A stretch of 15,905 bases of DNA, from contig JBJXGC010000048.1 of assembly GCA_046154545.1 (NCBI GenBank), forward strand, positions 1-15,905, given 5' to 3'. The translations under genes were made by a program, and so were the position numbers. Source of the stretch: JBJXGC01 sp046154545. Lineage in GTDB: Bacteria; Chloroflexota; Dehalococcoidia; Tepidiformales; Tepidiformaceae. Every line of letters begins with the position of its first letter. Position 1 is the stretch's first letter. This document shows, piece by piece, positions 6,522 through 12,994 of this stretch. The notes under the pieces were generated by a model. That model worked only from the letters and a program-made list of their open reading frames with translations. It made no database searches and had not been told where the DNA came from.

Positions 6522-7475
6522 TCAGCCCGGAGTTGGCGCGTGCGCGGCGAGCAGGCCCGCTGCCTTGAGGTCAGCCCAGAGCGCGCCCGGGATGGGGACG
6601 CCGGCCATCGCGACGTTCTCCTCGACCTCCGCCGGGTACTGGGCGCCGGGGATGACCGCGGCGACGGCGGGATGGGCCAGTACGAACTGGAGGGCGGCCG
6701 CCTTGAGTGGCACCCCGTGGCGCGCACAGACGTCGTCCAGCCGTCCGGCCCGTTCGAGCATGGCCGGGGGCGCCGGGCGGTAGTTGTAGGTCGCGCCTGG
6801 CGCCGGGTTCGTCAGGATGCCGCTGTTGTAGGGCCCGCCAGCAACCACCGAAATCTGATGCTCCGCGCAGTAGGGAAGGAACTCGTCCAACGCGCCCTGT
6901 TCGAGGAGGGTGTAGCGCCCGGCGAGGAGGAAGACATCGAGGTCGAACTCCTTCGCGAACCGCAGCTCCATCTCCCACTGGTTCATGCCTGCTCCGATCG
7001 CGCCGACGACGCCCTGAGCCCGGAGGTCGGCCAGTGCCGGGAACGCCCCGGCGCAGGCCTCCTCGAAGTGGTCGTCGGCGTCGTGGACGTAGAGGATGTC
7101 GATCCGGTCGAGGCCCAGCCGTTCGAGGCTGCTCTCCACGCTGCGCTGGACAGCCTCGCGGCTGAAGTCGAATCGCCAGCCACCCCGGACAGCGGGGTCG
7201 AGGATCCGCCCGACCTTCGTCGAGACGACGATGTCGTCCCGCGGGAAGTCGCGCAGGGCTGCGCCGAACCGCCGCTCGCTCTCGCCCAGGCCGTAGAGTG
7301 GCGCCGTATCGAAGTAGCGGACGCCGAGTTCGAAGGCGCGGCGGATGAGCGAGGACGAGGCCTCAGGCGGCGGGCCCGCGGCGTCGCCCGGACGGGCAAG
7401 GGGCGCGCCTCCGAGCCCGAGCCGGGTCACCTCGAGTGCTGTACGGCCGATTCCCTGACGCGGTTTGGGTTCCAT
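6522..7475 (-). CDS. Aldo/keto reductase (D-threo-aldose/fucose dehydrogenase-like)
   Basis: This is an NAD(P)H-dependent TIM-barrel oxidoreductase of 317 residues. The catalytic tetrad is visible: Asp56 and Tyr61 in RYFDTAPLYGLGESE, Lys87 in VVSTKVGR, and His131 in DILYVHDAD. The RTALEVTRLGLGGAPLA start and the C-terminal AALQFVLAHPAVAAVIPG (cofactor-binding end of the barrel) are typical of the D-threo-aldose 1-dehydrogenase / pyridoxal 4-dehydrogenase branch. The DPAVRGGWRFDFS segment after the Lys also fits that branch. The substrate is probably an aldose, but this is inference. ATG 7475 is preceded by TAGACT with a 7-nt gap, so the gene appears leaderless. It lies 90 nt downstream of the CYTH-CHAD stop on the same strand. 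Confidence 0.9.
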   Translation of the reverse strand: MEPKPRQGIGRTALEVTRLGLGGAPLARPGDAAGPPPEASSSLIRRAFELGVRYFDTAPLYGLGESERRFGAALRDFPRDDIVVSTKVGRILDPAVRGGWRFDFSREAVQRSVESSLERLGLDRIDILYVHDADDHFEEACAGAFPALADLRAQGVVGAIGAGMNQWEMELRFAKEFDLDVFLLAGRYTLLEQGALDEFLPYCAEHQISVVAGGPYNSGILTNPAPGATYNYRPAPPAMLERAGRLDDVCARHGVPLKAAALQFVLAHPAVAAVIPGAQYPAEVEENVAMAGVPIPGALWADLKAAGLLAAHAPTPG

Positions 7476-7482
7476 GACCGTG

Positions 7483-7488
7483 AGTCTA
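7483..7488 (-). promoter_or_regulatory. -10 element TAGACT of the aldo/keto reductase
   Basis: On the minus strand TAGACT is followed by 7 nt and the ATG at 7475, with no Shine-Dalgarno between. It fits the leaderless pattern. It lies in the 90-nt gap after the CYTH-CHAD gene, suggesting separate transcription. Confidence 0.5.
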
Positions 7489-7565
7489 CGCCCCTCCCAG
7501 CAGCCCGCCGAACTTCCCGCTGTCCGCGGCCAACCGCGCGAGCGAACACCCGCGGGGCGGGCACG

Positions 7566-9167
7566 CTAGCCGGGAGGAGCCGGCATCCGCGGCCGGCGGG
7601 CTTCGAGGACCTTGCGCAGGGCCCGCCACTCCGGACCGCCCAGCGGCCCGTAGACCTTCGGGAAGCCCTTCCGCAGGGCGGCCGCGTGGACGCGGTAGCG
7701 TTCGGAGATGGCGCCGAGCGCCAGGATCGTCTCCGGGTTGAGCCGCGGGCGTGGGCTGGCGGCCATGTCGTGGAGCATCTCGATCGCCACGTCCGCGTCC
7801 TGGTGGAGGCCGAGGAGGTCCTGCAGGGCGGTCAGGCGGACGGCGAACTCGGTCGCCGGCTTGCCGTAGATCGGGCCGACGAACTCGAGGGCGTAGCGCA
7901 GCTTCTTCGCGTCGATCCGGAGGGCGTGATAAGCGGCCGCGGGTGAACCGGACTTGATCGCGTCGCCCCCCCGCCGCAGCCGCCGGTAACGCTTCTCGAG
8001 GAGGCCCGGCGCGACCGCCAGGATGGGCTCCCGGGCGGCCGCCAACGAGCGGGGTGAGCCGCGCTGTAGGGCCGCCGCGAACCGCTGCACCATGAGGTCG
8101 TAGCGGCGCGAGTCGAGGGCGGCGAGCATCCGCTTGCGGCCCTGGTTGCGGCGGTCGGTGAGGAGCCGCTCGACCTCGTCGAGGGCGTGCGACCCGGCCG
8201 GCTCGGCGGCGCGCCACTCGGCCAGCCGCTCCATCTGGACATCGAGGTCGCGGACGACGCCGAGGGAGGCGGCCACCCAGCCGAGTTCGTCACGGGAATG
8301 CTGGAGCCGCGGCGAAAGCCAGGGGCGGAAGGCCTGGAGGGCGGCCCGCAGCCGCCGCGCTGCCACCCGCATGTCATGGAGGCCCTCGATGTCTTCGCCC
8401 AGGCGGGTGCTCGCTTCGTTGACGAGGAAGACCGCGAAGTGTTTGCGCAACACGGCGAAGGCGACGTCGCTCACCGTCATCCCGGGTTCGACGGCGGTGC
8501 TCCCCAGGGTGGCTTCGAGGGCCGTTGGCACGGCGCCGCTCGCCTGCAGCGCCGCTTCGAATTTCGAGGTGCCGGCAGGCGCCAGCCCGGCCGTCGCGAC
8601 AAGCAGGTCGACGAAGCGCTGAGCGCGAGCGATGGCGCCGGCCGTTATCTCGACCTCGACCCGCGAGAGGACGATCGCCGGAGCCTCGGCCCGGGTTGGG
8701 ATGGTGGTGCGATCGACGGCGATCTCCGCGATTTCGCCGGTAGCGTCGGAAAGGAGGAAGGTCCGCCGGAGCTGGTCGAGCCGGAAAAGGGGGGCGATCG
8801 CCCGCCGCCCCGCGAGGAGACGGACGTACTGGCCGCCGGTGCCGGTCGCCTCCATCAGGTGGTAGGGGCCGGGGCCGGCGAGGGCGTCCGTGATCTCACG
8901 CCGGCTGCGGACGGCGTCCTTCGCCGCGGCCATCGACTTCAGGGTGAGTTCGGCGCCGTCGCCCTTCTGCCGGACGCGGCAGGTGAAGCGGGCGCGGTGG
9001 AAGCGCCAATCGGCGGTGTCGTAGTAGGTGTCGTGCAGTTCCTTCGTGGCGCCAGCGGTCACGGTGTAGCCGGGCACGTTGGCCGCCGCCAGCCACTCCA
9101 GGACCCGGTCGGTGGAGGGCGCCGAGAACTGCCATTCGACTTCGAGCTGGTCTGTCGATGCGGCCAT
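7566..9167 (-). CDS. CYTH and CHAD domain protein
   Basis: This is a 533-residue fusion. The CYTH triphosphate-tunnel domain is about residues 1-210: ATKELHDTYYDTADWRFHRARFTCRVRQKG, the central REITDAL, then VEVEI and SKFEAAL. A CHAD helical-bundle domain follows from about 225 to 530: IEGLHDMRVAARRLRAALQAFRPWL, VRDLDVQMERL, then RIDAKKLRYALEFVGPIYG. CYTH domains hydrolyse or bind tri/polyphosphates and CHAD domains bind polyphosphate through conserved basic residues, so a role in polyphosphate metabolism is likely. The diagnostic N-terminal ExExK reads E9-V-E11-W-Q13, with Gln in place of Lys, which may weaken phosphate binding. ATG 9167 has TATCAT with an 8-nt gap. It lies 36 nt after the Uma2 copy 2 stop. 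Confidence 0.9.
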   Translation of the reverse strand: MAASTDQLEVEWQFSAPSTDRVLEWLAAANVPGYTVTAGATKELHDTYYDTADWRFHRARFTCRVRQKGDGAELTLKSMAAAKDAVRSRREITDALAGPGPYHLMEATGTGGQYVRLLAGRRAIAPLFRLDQLRRTFLLSDATGEIAEIAVDRTTIPTRAEAPAIVLSRVEVEITAGAIARAQRFVDLLVATAGLAPAGTSKFEAALQASGAVPTALEATLGSTAVEPGMTVSDVAFAVLRKHFAVFLVNEASTRLGEDIEGLHDMRVAARRLRAALQAFRPWLSPRLQHSRDELGWVAASLGVVRDLDVQMERLAEWRAAEPAGSHALDEVERLLTDRRNQGRKRMLAALDSRRYDLMVQRFAAALQRGSPRSLAAAREPILAVAPGLLEKRYRRLRRGGDAIKSGSPAAAYHALRIDAKKLRYALEFVGPIYGKPATEFAVRLTALQDLLGLHQDADVAIEMLHDMAASPRPRLNPETILALGAISERYRVHAAALRKGFPKVYGPLGGPEWRALRKVLEARRPRMPAPPG

Positions 9168-9175
9168 GAGCAGAC

Positions 9176-9181
9176 ATGATA
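9176..9181 (-). promoter_or_regulatory. -10 element TATCAT of the CYTH-CHAD gene
   Basis: On the minus strand TATCAT precedes the ATG at 9167 by 8 nt, with no Shine-Dalgarno. It sits in the 36-nt gap after the Uma2 stop. An alternative out-of-frame ATG overlaps the element and does not lead to the CYTH frame. Confidence 0.45.
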
Positions 9182-9203
9182 GGCGAAGCGGGAGCCGTAC
9201 GGG

Positions 9204-9770
9204 TTATCGGCCCGGGGCCTTCGCCGGGAACAGGTCAGCAAGTGGTAGGCGGAAGCCGGGCAGAACATCTTCGCCGTCCAACGAGCCCGTCGGGCCGATG
9301 CGGGCCGCTGCCTCGCCCCGGCGGAAAACATGGGCGGTGCGGATCTCCGGGTAGATGACCCAGACGAGGCGGACCTTCGCGTCGAGATACTCCTGGACCT
9401 TCTCTTCGAGCGCCTGGGCGTTGTCGTTCGGGGAGACGACCTCGGCGGCGAGGTCGGGGGCGATATCGATCGTGCCGTCCGGCGGTTCGTCGCCGGGGAA
9501 ACGCCCGTTCACGAAGACCATGGTGTCGGGCTTGCGTAGATGGTTGGGCCGCTGGGGCCACGCTTTGAACTCCGTGCCCTGCGGAAAGATGAGCCCGACC
9601 GCGTGGCGGTCGAAGAACTGGGCGATGCGGTAGAAGAGTGCGCCCGCGAGCCAGGCATCCCGGCCGCCCCTCGGTATGTCGACGGGCTCTCCATCAACGA
9701 GCTCGTAGCCAGACCAATCCGCAGCGAGGAACTCTTCTTCAGTCAGCCGGATTTGCGTCGCCGTGGCCAT
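9204..9770 (-). CDS. Uma2 family (DUF820) PD-(D/E)XK nuclease-fold protein, copy 2
   Basis: This is a 188-residue Uma2 protein. Signatures: LTEEEFLAADW near the start, GYELVDGEPV (21-30), the fold acid in HLRKPDTMVFV (Asp82), PDLAAEVVSPNDN (105-117, Glu110) and LEEKVQEYLDAKVRLVWVI with Lys124. All expected active-site residues appear present. It shares the fold but little detailed sequence with the copy at 4791-5360, so the two are not a recent duplication. Unlike most neighbours, it has a short leader: TAAACT lies 18 nt before the ATG at 9770, and GAGGTGAGG just before the ATG can act as a ribosome-binding site. It diverges from the methyltransferase at 9877. Confidence 0.9.
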   Translation of the reverse strand: MATATQIRLTEEEFLAADWSGYELVDGEPVDIPRGGRDAWLAGALFYRIAQFFDRHAVGLIFPQGTEFKAWPQRPNHLRKPDTMVFVNGRFPGDEPPDGTIDIAPDLAAEVVSPNDNAQALEEKVQEYLDAKVRLVWVIYPEIRTAHVFRRGEAAARIGPTGSLDGEDVLPGFRLPLADLFPAKAPGR

Positions 9771-9788
9771 GCCTCACCTCGCCCGCCC

Positions 9789-9794
9789 AGTTTA
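9789..9794 (-). promoter_or_regulatory. -10 element TAAACT upstream of Uma2 copy 2
   Basis: On the minus strand TAAACT is followed by 18 nt containing GAGGTGAGG and then the ATG at 9770. This predicts a leader of about a dozen bases with a Shine-Dalgarno, unlike the leaderless genes nearby. Confidence 0.45.
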
Positions 9795-9876
9795 CCAGGG
9801 CGGCGGCCGTTGTCGGGCGAGCCCCTGCCCGTCATCATTCGCGCGCGCATCTTTGGTAGCCGCGGGAGCACGAAGC

Positions 9877-10437
9877 ATGAACGAAGCCCACCTTATCTAC
9901 TGCAACAGCGACGAATGGGCTGAGACTTGCCGCAACCACATCGTCCCCGGGGCACTCGCAGGCGTCACTCTGGGCGACCTTGTGCTCGAAGTGGGGCCCG
10001 GGCCGGGGCGCACGACGGACATCCTGAAGGACTTCGCGCCGCGGCTGGTGGCCGTCGAATTGGACGCCGGCCTCGCCGCCAACCTCGCCGTCCGCATGGC
10101 CGGCACGAACGTGACGGTGGTCGAGGCGGATGCCACGGCGCTCCCCTTCCCCGATAACCACTTCTCAGCCGCGTTCTCGTTCACGATGCTCCACCACGTC
10201 CCCTCGCCGGAGCAGCAGGACCAGCTCCTCGCGGAGGTCGCGCGCGTGCTCAAGCCGGGCGGCGTCTTCGCCGGCGTCGATAGCCTCGACAGCCCCGGCT
10301 TCCGGGCGCTCCATGTCGGCGACATCTGTGTGCCGATCGAACCCGCGACGGTGGTCCAGCGGCTCCTCGCCGCCGGTTTCTCCAGCGCGACCGTCGAGAC
10401 GAACCCGTTTGCGTTCCAGTTTCGCGCGGTCGCCTGA
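9877..10437 (+). CDS. Class I SAM-dependent methyltransferase (UbiE-like)
   Basis: This is a 186-residue Rossmann-fold methyltransferase. Motif I is LVLEVGPGPGRTTD (35-48). The acidic post-motif residue lies in LVAVELDAGLA, motif II is VTVVEADATALPFPDNHFS, and the post-II region SFTMLHHVPSPEQQ and VLKPGGVFAG follow. It has only a short variable C-terminal cap, so the substrate cannot be predicted; a small metabolite or quinone is the usual guess for this type. The frame is open further upstream to 9763, but ATG 9877 begins the conserved part and has GGGAG (9864-9868) 8 nt before it. It is divergent from Uma2 copy 2 and 96 nt upstream of the racemase. Confidence 0.85.
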   Translation: MNEAHLIYCNSDEWAETCRNHIVPGALAGVTLGDLVLEVGPGPGRTTDILKDFAPRLVAVELDAGLAANLAVRMAGTNVTVVEADATALPFPDNHFSAAFSFTMLHHVPSPEQQDQLLAEVARVLKPGGVFAGVDSLDSPGFRALHVGDICVPIEPATVVQRLLAAGFSSATVETNPFAFQFRAVA

Positions 10438-10520
10438 GCCGCTCCGGTTGCGCCGCCCGCCGCGCACGGCGATGCTACGGCCCACGAGATTTTCGCTCGG
10501 CCCGCCGGTTGTGGGCTGAT

Positions 10521-10525
10521 GGAGG
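10521..10525 (+). promoter_or_regulatory. Shine-Dalgarno deciding the racemase start
   Basis: GGAGG lies 8 nt before the ATG at 10534. It overlaps the earlier ATG at 10519, so ribosomes should choose 10534, not 10519 or 10540. This gives the usual short N-terminus before ALDGVKILD. Confidence 0.65.
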
Positions 10526-10533
10526 CTGCACTC

Positions 10534-11718
10534 ATGGTCATGGCACTCGATGGGGTCAAGATCCTCGACATGTCCAGGCTGGCGCCGGGCCCCTACTGCT
10601 CGATGCTCCTCGCCGACTTCGGTGCGGACGTGACGCTTGTCGAAGCCGTGCCCGGCTCGTCGGCAAAGCTTGGCGCCGGGCCGCGAAACACGGAGGGCGC
10701 CCAGCGCGCCGCCGCCTATAACGCCCTCGGCCGTGGCAAGAAGTCGATCGCCATGAACCTGAAGGACCCGGACGCCCGTAACCTCTTCTACGAGATGGTG
10801 AAAGGCGCCGACGTGGTCATGGAGGGGTTCCGGCCCGGCGTCGTCAAGCGCCTCGGCGTCGATTACGAAACGCTCGCGAAGATCAACCCGCGGATCATCA
10901 CCTGCTCGGTCAGCGGCTTCGGCCAGACGGGGCCGTATAGCCAGCTCGTCGGCCACGACATCAACTACATCGCGACCGGCGGGGCCCTTGGCGTTACCGG
11001 TCGGCCCGGGCAACCGCCCTCGATCCCGGTCAACCTCGTGGCTGACTTCGCGGGCGGCGGACTGATGGCCGCCTTCGCCATCTGCGTGGCGATCATCGCC
11101 CGCGAGAAGACGGGCCGCGGCCAGGACATCGACATCGGCATGAGCGACGGTGTGCTTTCGCTCATGACCTCGGCCTTCACGAGCTTCTTCGGGCAGGGCC
11201 AGGCGATCCGCCCGGGCGAGTTCCTCCTCAACGGGGCCGCCCCCTTCTACGGCGTCTACGCGACGAGCGACGGTCGCTGGTTCTCGCTGGGCAGCATCGA
11301 GACCCACTTCTACGACGCCCTGATCAACATCCTCGGCATCGAAGAGATGCGCACGGAGCAGTTCAACCAGGCGCGCTGGCCCGAGTTCCAGGAGAAGGTC
11401 GCCGCCGTCATGAAGACGAAGACGGCGGACGAGTGGATGACGATCATGTCGCAGTACGACATCTGCGCAGCCCCGGTCCTGGAGATGGAGAACGTCGTTA
11501 CGAACCCCCACAACCTCGCCCGCAACATGGTCGTCGAGGTGGACTCGCCCATCGGCAAGGTGAAGCAGATCGGCGTCGGCCCCAAGCTGAGCGACACGCC
11601 GGGCAAGCCCACCGTCTCAGCGCCGGTCATCGGCCAGGACACGGACGCGATCCTGGCGGGGCTGGGCGTGGACGCGGGCAAGATCGCGGCCCTGAAGGAG
11701 CGCGGGGCCGTGGGGTAG
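10534..11718 (+). CDS. Alpha-methylacyl-CoA racemase (CaiB/BaiF family III CoA-transferase fold)
   Basis: The 394-residue protein has the family III start ALDGVKILDMSRLAPGPYCSMLLADFGADV. The details point to a racemase rather than a CoA-transferase. GHDINYIA contains His141 and Asp142, LVADFAGGG contains Asp171, and LGSIETHF contains Glu256. The His-Asp (30) and Asp-Glu (85) spacings match the His126/Asp156/Glu241 set of the mycobacterial MCR enzyme. It probably epimerises 2-methylacyl-CoA thioesters for beta-oxidation of branched fatty acids or sterol side chains. Start ATG 10534 is chosen from the GGAGG 8 nt before. Its TAG stop also forms part of the -10 of the next gene. A broad CoA-transferase is the alternative. 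Confidence 0.85.
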   Translation: MVMALDGVKILDMSRLAPGPYCSMLLADFGADVTLVEAVPGSSAKLGAGPRNTEGAQRAAAYNALGRGKKSIAMNLKDPDARNLFYEMVKGADVVMEGFRPGVVKRLGVDYETLAKINPRIITCSVSGFGQTGPYSQLVGHDINYIATGGALGVTGRPGQPPSIPVNLVADFAGGGLMAAFAICVAIIAREKTGRGQDIDIGMSDGVLSLMTSAFTSFFGQGQAIRPGEFLLNGAAPFYGVYATSDGRWFSLGSIETHFYDALINILGIEEMRTEQFNQARWPEFQEKVAAVMKTKTADEWMTIMSQYDICAAPVLEMENVVTNPHNLARNMVVEVDSPIGKVKQIGVGPKLSDTPGKPTVSAPVIGQDTDAILAGLGVDAGKIAALKERGAVG

Positions 11719-11721
11719 GCT
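11716..11721 (+). promoter_or_regulatory. -10 element TAGGCT overlapping the racemase stop codon
   Basis: TAGGCT begins with the racemase TAG stop codon and lies 6 nt before the ATG at 11728. It suits a leaderless DUF2442 transcript. As the two genes are only 9 nt apart, read-through from the racemase is also possible. Confidence 0.5.
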
Positions 11722-11727
11722 CGTACA

Positions 11728-12024
11728 ATGGAACACGCCATCCACTCGGTCCGAAGTTGCAGCGTTGTCGGCCCAAGCACGATGCGGCTTACGTTTGAGG
11801 ACGGCAGCGCGCGCGAGGTCGAGCTTTCCGGCGTCCTCTACGGTCAGCTCTATGGCCCCCTTCGCGACCCCGAGTTTCTCGCCAGGGTAACCATCGACCC
11901 CGAGGTCCATACCGTGGTCTGGCCGAATGGGGCCGACTTCGACCCCGCGACCCTGCACGACTGGCCGGACCACGAGCAGGCCTGGCTGGAGCGGGCCGGA
12001 CGCTGGCGGGCCGCGCCGGTTTAA
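11728..12024 (+). CDS. DUF2442 domain protein
   Basis: This is a 98-residue protein with the DUF2442 pattern: RLTFEDGSAREVELSGVL (20-37), GPLRDPEFLARVTIDPE and TVVWPNGADFDPATLHDW. DUF2442 proteins are small, cytoplasmic and often encoded next to DUF4160 or toxin-antitoxin-like genes; their function is unsettled. Here no DUF4160 partner is adjacent. Instead the convergent neighbour is the BrnA antitoxin, and their stop codons interlock in a TTAA at 12021-12024. The ATG at 11728 has TAGGCT 6 nt before it and no Shine-Dalgarno. Confidence 0.85.
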   Translation: MEHAIHSVRSCSVVGPSTMRLTFEDGSAREVELSGVLYGQLYGPLRDPEFLARVTIDPEVHTVVWPNGADFDPATLHDWPDHEQAWLERAGRWRAAPV

Positions 12025-12293
12025 GCCGACTGCGGATGCCTCTCCCGGTATTCCCGGAGGGCTCTATCGACCACGTCGTTGCGCGGCTCTCCCGTAGAGT
12101 CGAGCCACCGGTCCATTTCCGGCGAAATCACGGTCCAGAGCAAGACCGAATCCTCGGGCAAGCGAAGTCTGCCGCGGCTGATTTGCGCCGCCGTTAGCTC
12201 CGGCTGGTCCGAAAAGTCGATGTCTGCGTCAGTCATCTGGTCCAGGCGGGCCCAGTCGGTCTCGGAGTCTCGTCGCGAAGGATCGTCGTTCAT
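12021..12293 (-). CDS. brnA: BrnA family antitoxin
   Basis: This 90-residue protein matches the BrnA layout: TDWARLDQMTDADIDFSDQPELT (residues 13-35), then RGRLRLPEDSVLLWTVISPEMDRWLDS, and a C-terminal ribbon-helix-helix-like RNDVVDRALREYRERHP. BrnA neutralises the BrnT ribonuclease and, with it, represses the operon. ATG 12293 lies inside the 3' part of the brnT frame (65-nt overlap), the normal coupled arrangement of brnT-brnA. Its partner toxin carries an amber codon, so this may be an orphan antitoxin still under selection or on the way to loss. No independent promoter is evident. Confidence 0.85.
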   Translation of the reverse strand: MNDDPSRRDSETDWARLDQMTDADIDFSDQPELTAAQISRGRLRLPEDSVLLWTVISPEMDRWLDSTGEPRNDVVDRALREYRERHPQSA

Positions 12294-12534
12294 AGTTCGT
12301 TGCCAGCCGGAATGAAATTACGCGGATGCTGTCCGGCCGAGGCGTCGTATACACGATAACAACCACGCGCCCACGAAGAAACGCCACTTCGACCCAGCGC
12401 TCCTCGCCCTAGTCACTCAGGTCATCGACGCTGCCGAACGAAGGCCCAGAGAACACCTCCGCCGCGTCGCGAAAGTCCAGCCCGTGCTTCCGCAGGTTCG
12501 CCCGCCGTTTCCCTTCGTCCCACTCGAACCGCAC
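12229..12534 (-). pseudogene. brnT: BrnT family toxin gene interrupted by an amber codon
   Basis: Reading from GTG 12534, the frame gives VRFEWDEGKRRANLRKHGLDF (residues 1-21) and DAAEVFSGPSF, the BrnT N-terminal half. It reaches TAG at codon 42 (12409-12411). The same frame then resumes with GEERWVEVAFLRGRVVVIVYTT (43-64) and DSIRVISFRLATNYERRSF, the BrnT C-terminal half, ending at TGA 12229-12231. In the family the residue before GEER is usually Tyr (DYGEER), so one base change of TAC or TAT to TAG explains it. Everything else, including frame and the GTG start 7 nt after TATACT (12542-12547), is intact. A single-site sequencing error is the alternative. If real, it is a very recent loss of an RNase toxin. 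Confidence 0.8.
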
Positions 12535-12541
12535 GGGGCGG

Positions 12542-12549
12542 AGTATAGT
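12542..12549. promoter_or_regulatory. Overlapping divergent -10 elements of brnT and the thioesterase gene
   Basis: The 8-nt AGTATAGT contains TATAGT on the plus strand (12544-12549), 8 nt before the thioesterase ATG at 12558. It also contains TATACT on the minus strand (12542-12547), 7 nt before the brnT GTG at 12534. The two share the four central bases TATA. Both genes then start leaderless, with only 23 nt between start codons. Polymerase can occupy only one direction at a time. Confidence 0.6.
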
Positions 12550-12557
12550 CCCCGGCC

Positions 12558-12956
12558 ATGGCACTTACTCCTGACCTCGTTGGACAGACCGAAACGGGCT
12601 CCGTCGTCGCCGGGCCCGAGCATTACGCGAGCCTCATCTTCGCCGGGGCGCCGGACGTCTTCTCGACGCCCGCCCTCGCGGCCCTGGTCGAAGCGACCGC
12701 GGCCACCTGGCTCGGCCGCCAGGTCGAACCGGGGCAGATGAGCGTCGGCTCCCAGCTCGTCATCAACCACACGGCCGCGACGCCGCCGGGGCTCACGGTC
12801 ACGGTGGAGGCGACGGTCACCGTCATCGACGGCCGCCGGGTGGAGTACGAGTGGGTAGCGAAAGACACGAAGGAGCAGGTCGGCCACGGCACCCACCAGC
12901 GCTTCGTCGTCGATGGCGAGCGTTTCATGAAACGGGTGGCCGACAAGCTCGGGTAG
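12558..12956 (+). CDS. FlK-type acyl-CoA thioesterase (hotdog fold)
   Basis: The 132-residue hotdog protein resembles fluoroacetyl-CoA thioesterase FlK. The FlK catalytic set Thr42, Glu50, His76 corresponds here to Thr37 (VFSTPAL), Glu45 (ALVEATA) and His71 (INHTAATPPG); the spacings 8 and 26 are the same. Later segments TVEATVTVIDGRRVEYEW and GHGTHQRFVV are also typical. It probably hydrolyses short acyl-CoA esters; specificity for fluoroacetyl-CoA should not be assumed, since most relatives act on other or unknown substrates. ATG 12558 is the leaderless start 8 nt after TATAGT. It diverges from brnT and precedes the RelB-like gene by 38 nt. Confidence 0.82.
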   Translation: MALTPDLVGQTETGSVVAGPEHYASLIFAGAPDVFSTPALAALVEATAATWLGRQVEPGQMSVGSQLVINHTAATPPGLTVTVEATVTVIDGRRVEYEWVAKDTKEQVGHGTHQRFVVDGERFMKRVADKLG

Positions 12957-12982
12957 GACTGCAAGGCGCTCGGCGCCTCTGG

Positions 12983-12988
12983 TACCCT
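12983..12988 (+). promoter_or_regulatory. -10 element TACCCT of the RelB-like antitoxin gene
   Basis: TACCCT lies 6 nt before ATG 12995, so it favours this start over the in-frame ATG at 12989, which directly abuts the element. There is no Shine-Dalgarno. A toxin-antitoxin operon starting without a leader fits the rest of the locus. Confidence 0.5.
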
Positions 12989-12994
12989 ATGCGC

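Noticed and set aside
5161..7946. Long plus-strand open frames opposite sucD, the aldo/keto reductase and CYTH-CHAD
   Set aside because: They are rich in His, Arg, Asp and Gly, match no family, and run across several real minus-strand genes and an intergenic repeat.
10165..11511. Long minus-strand open frame opposite the racemase
   Set aside because: It lies over an unambiguous racemase and its translation is biased and unrecognisable; long antisense frames are expected in GC-rich genes.
12409..12411. TAG in brnT as a pyrrolysine codon
   Set aside because: BrnT families show Tyr here and nothing in the window suggests pyrrolysine machinery; a simple nonsense change or sequence error is far likelier.
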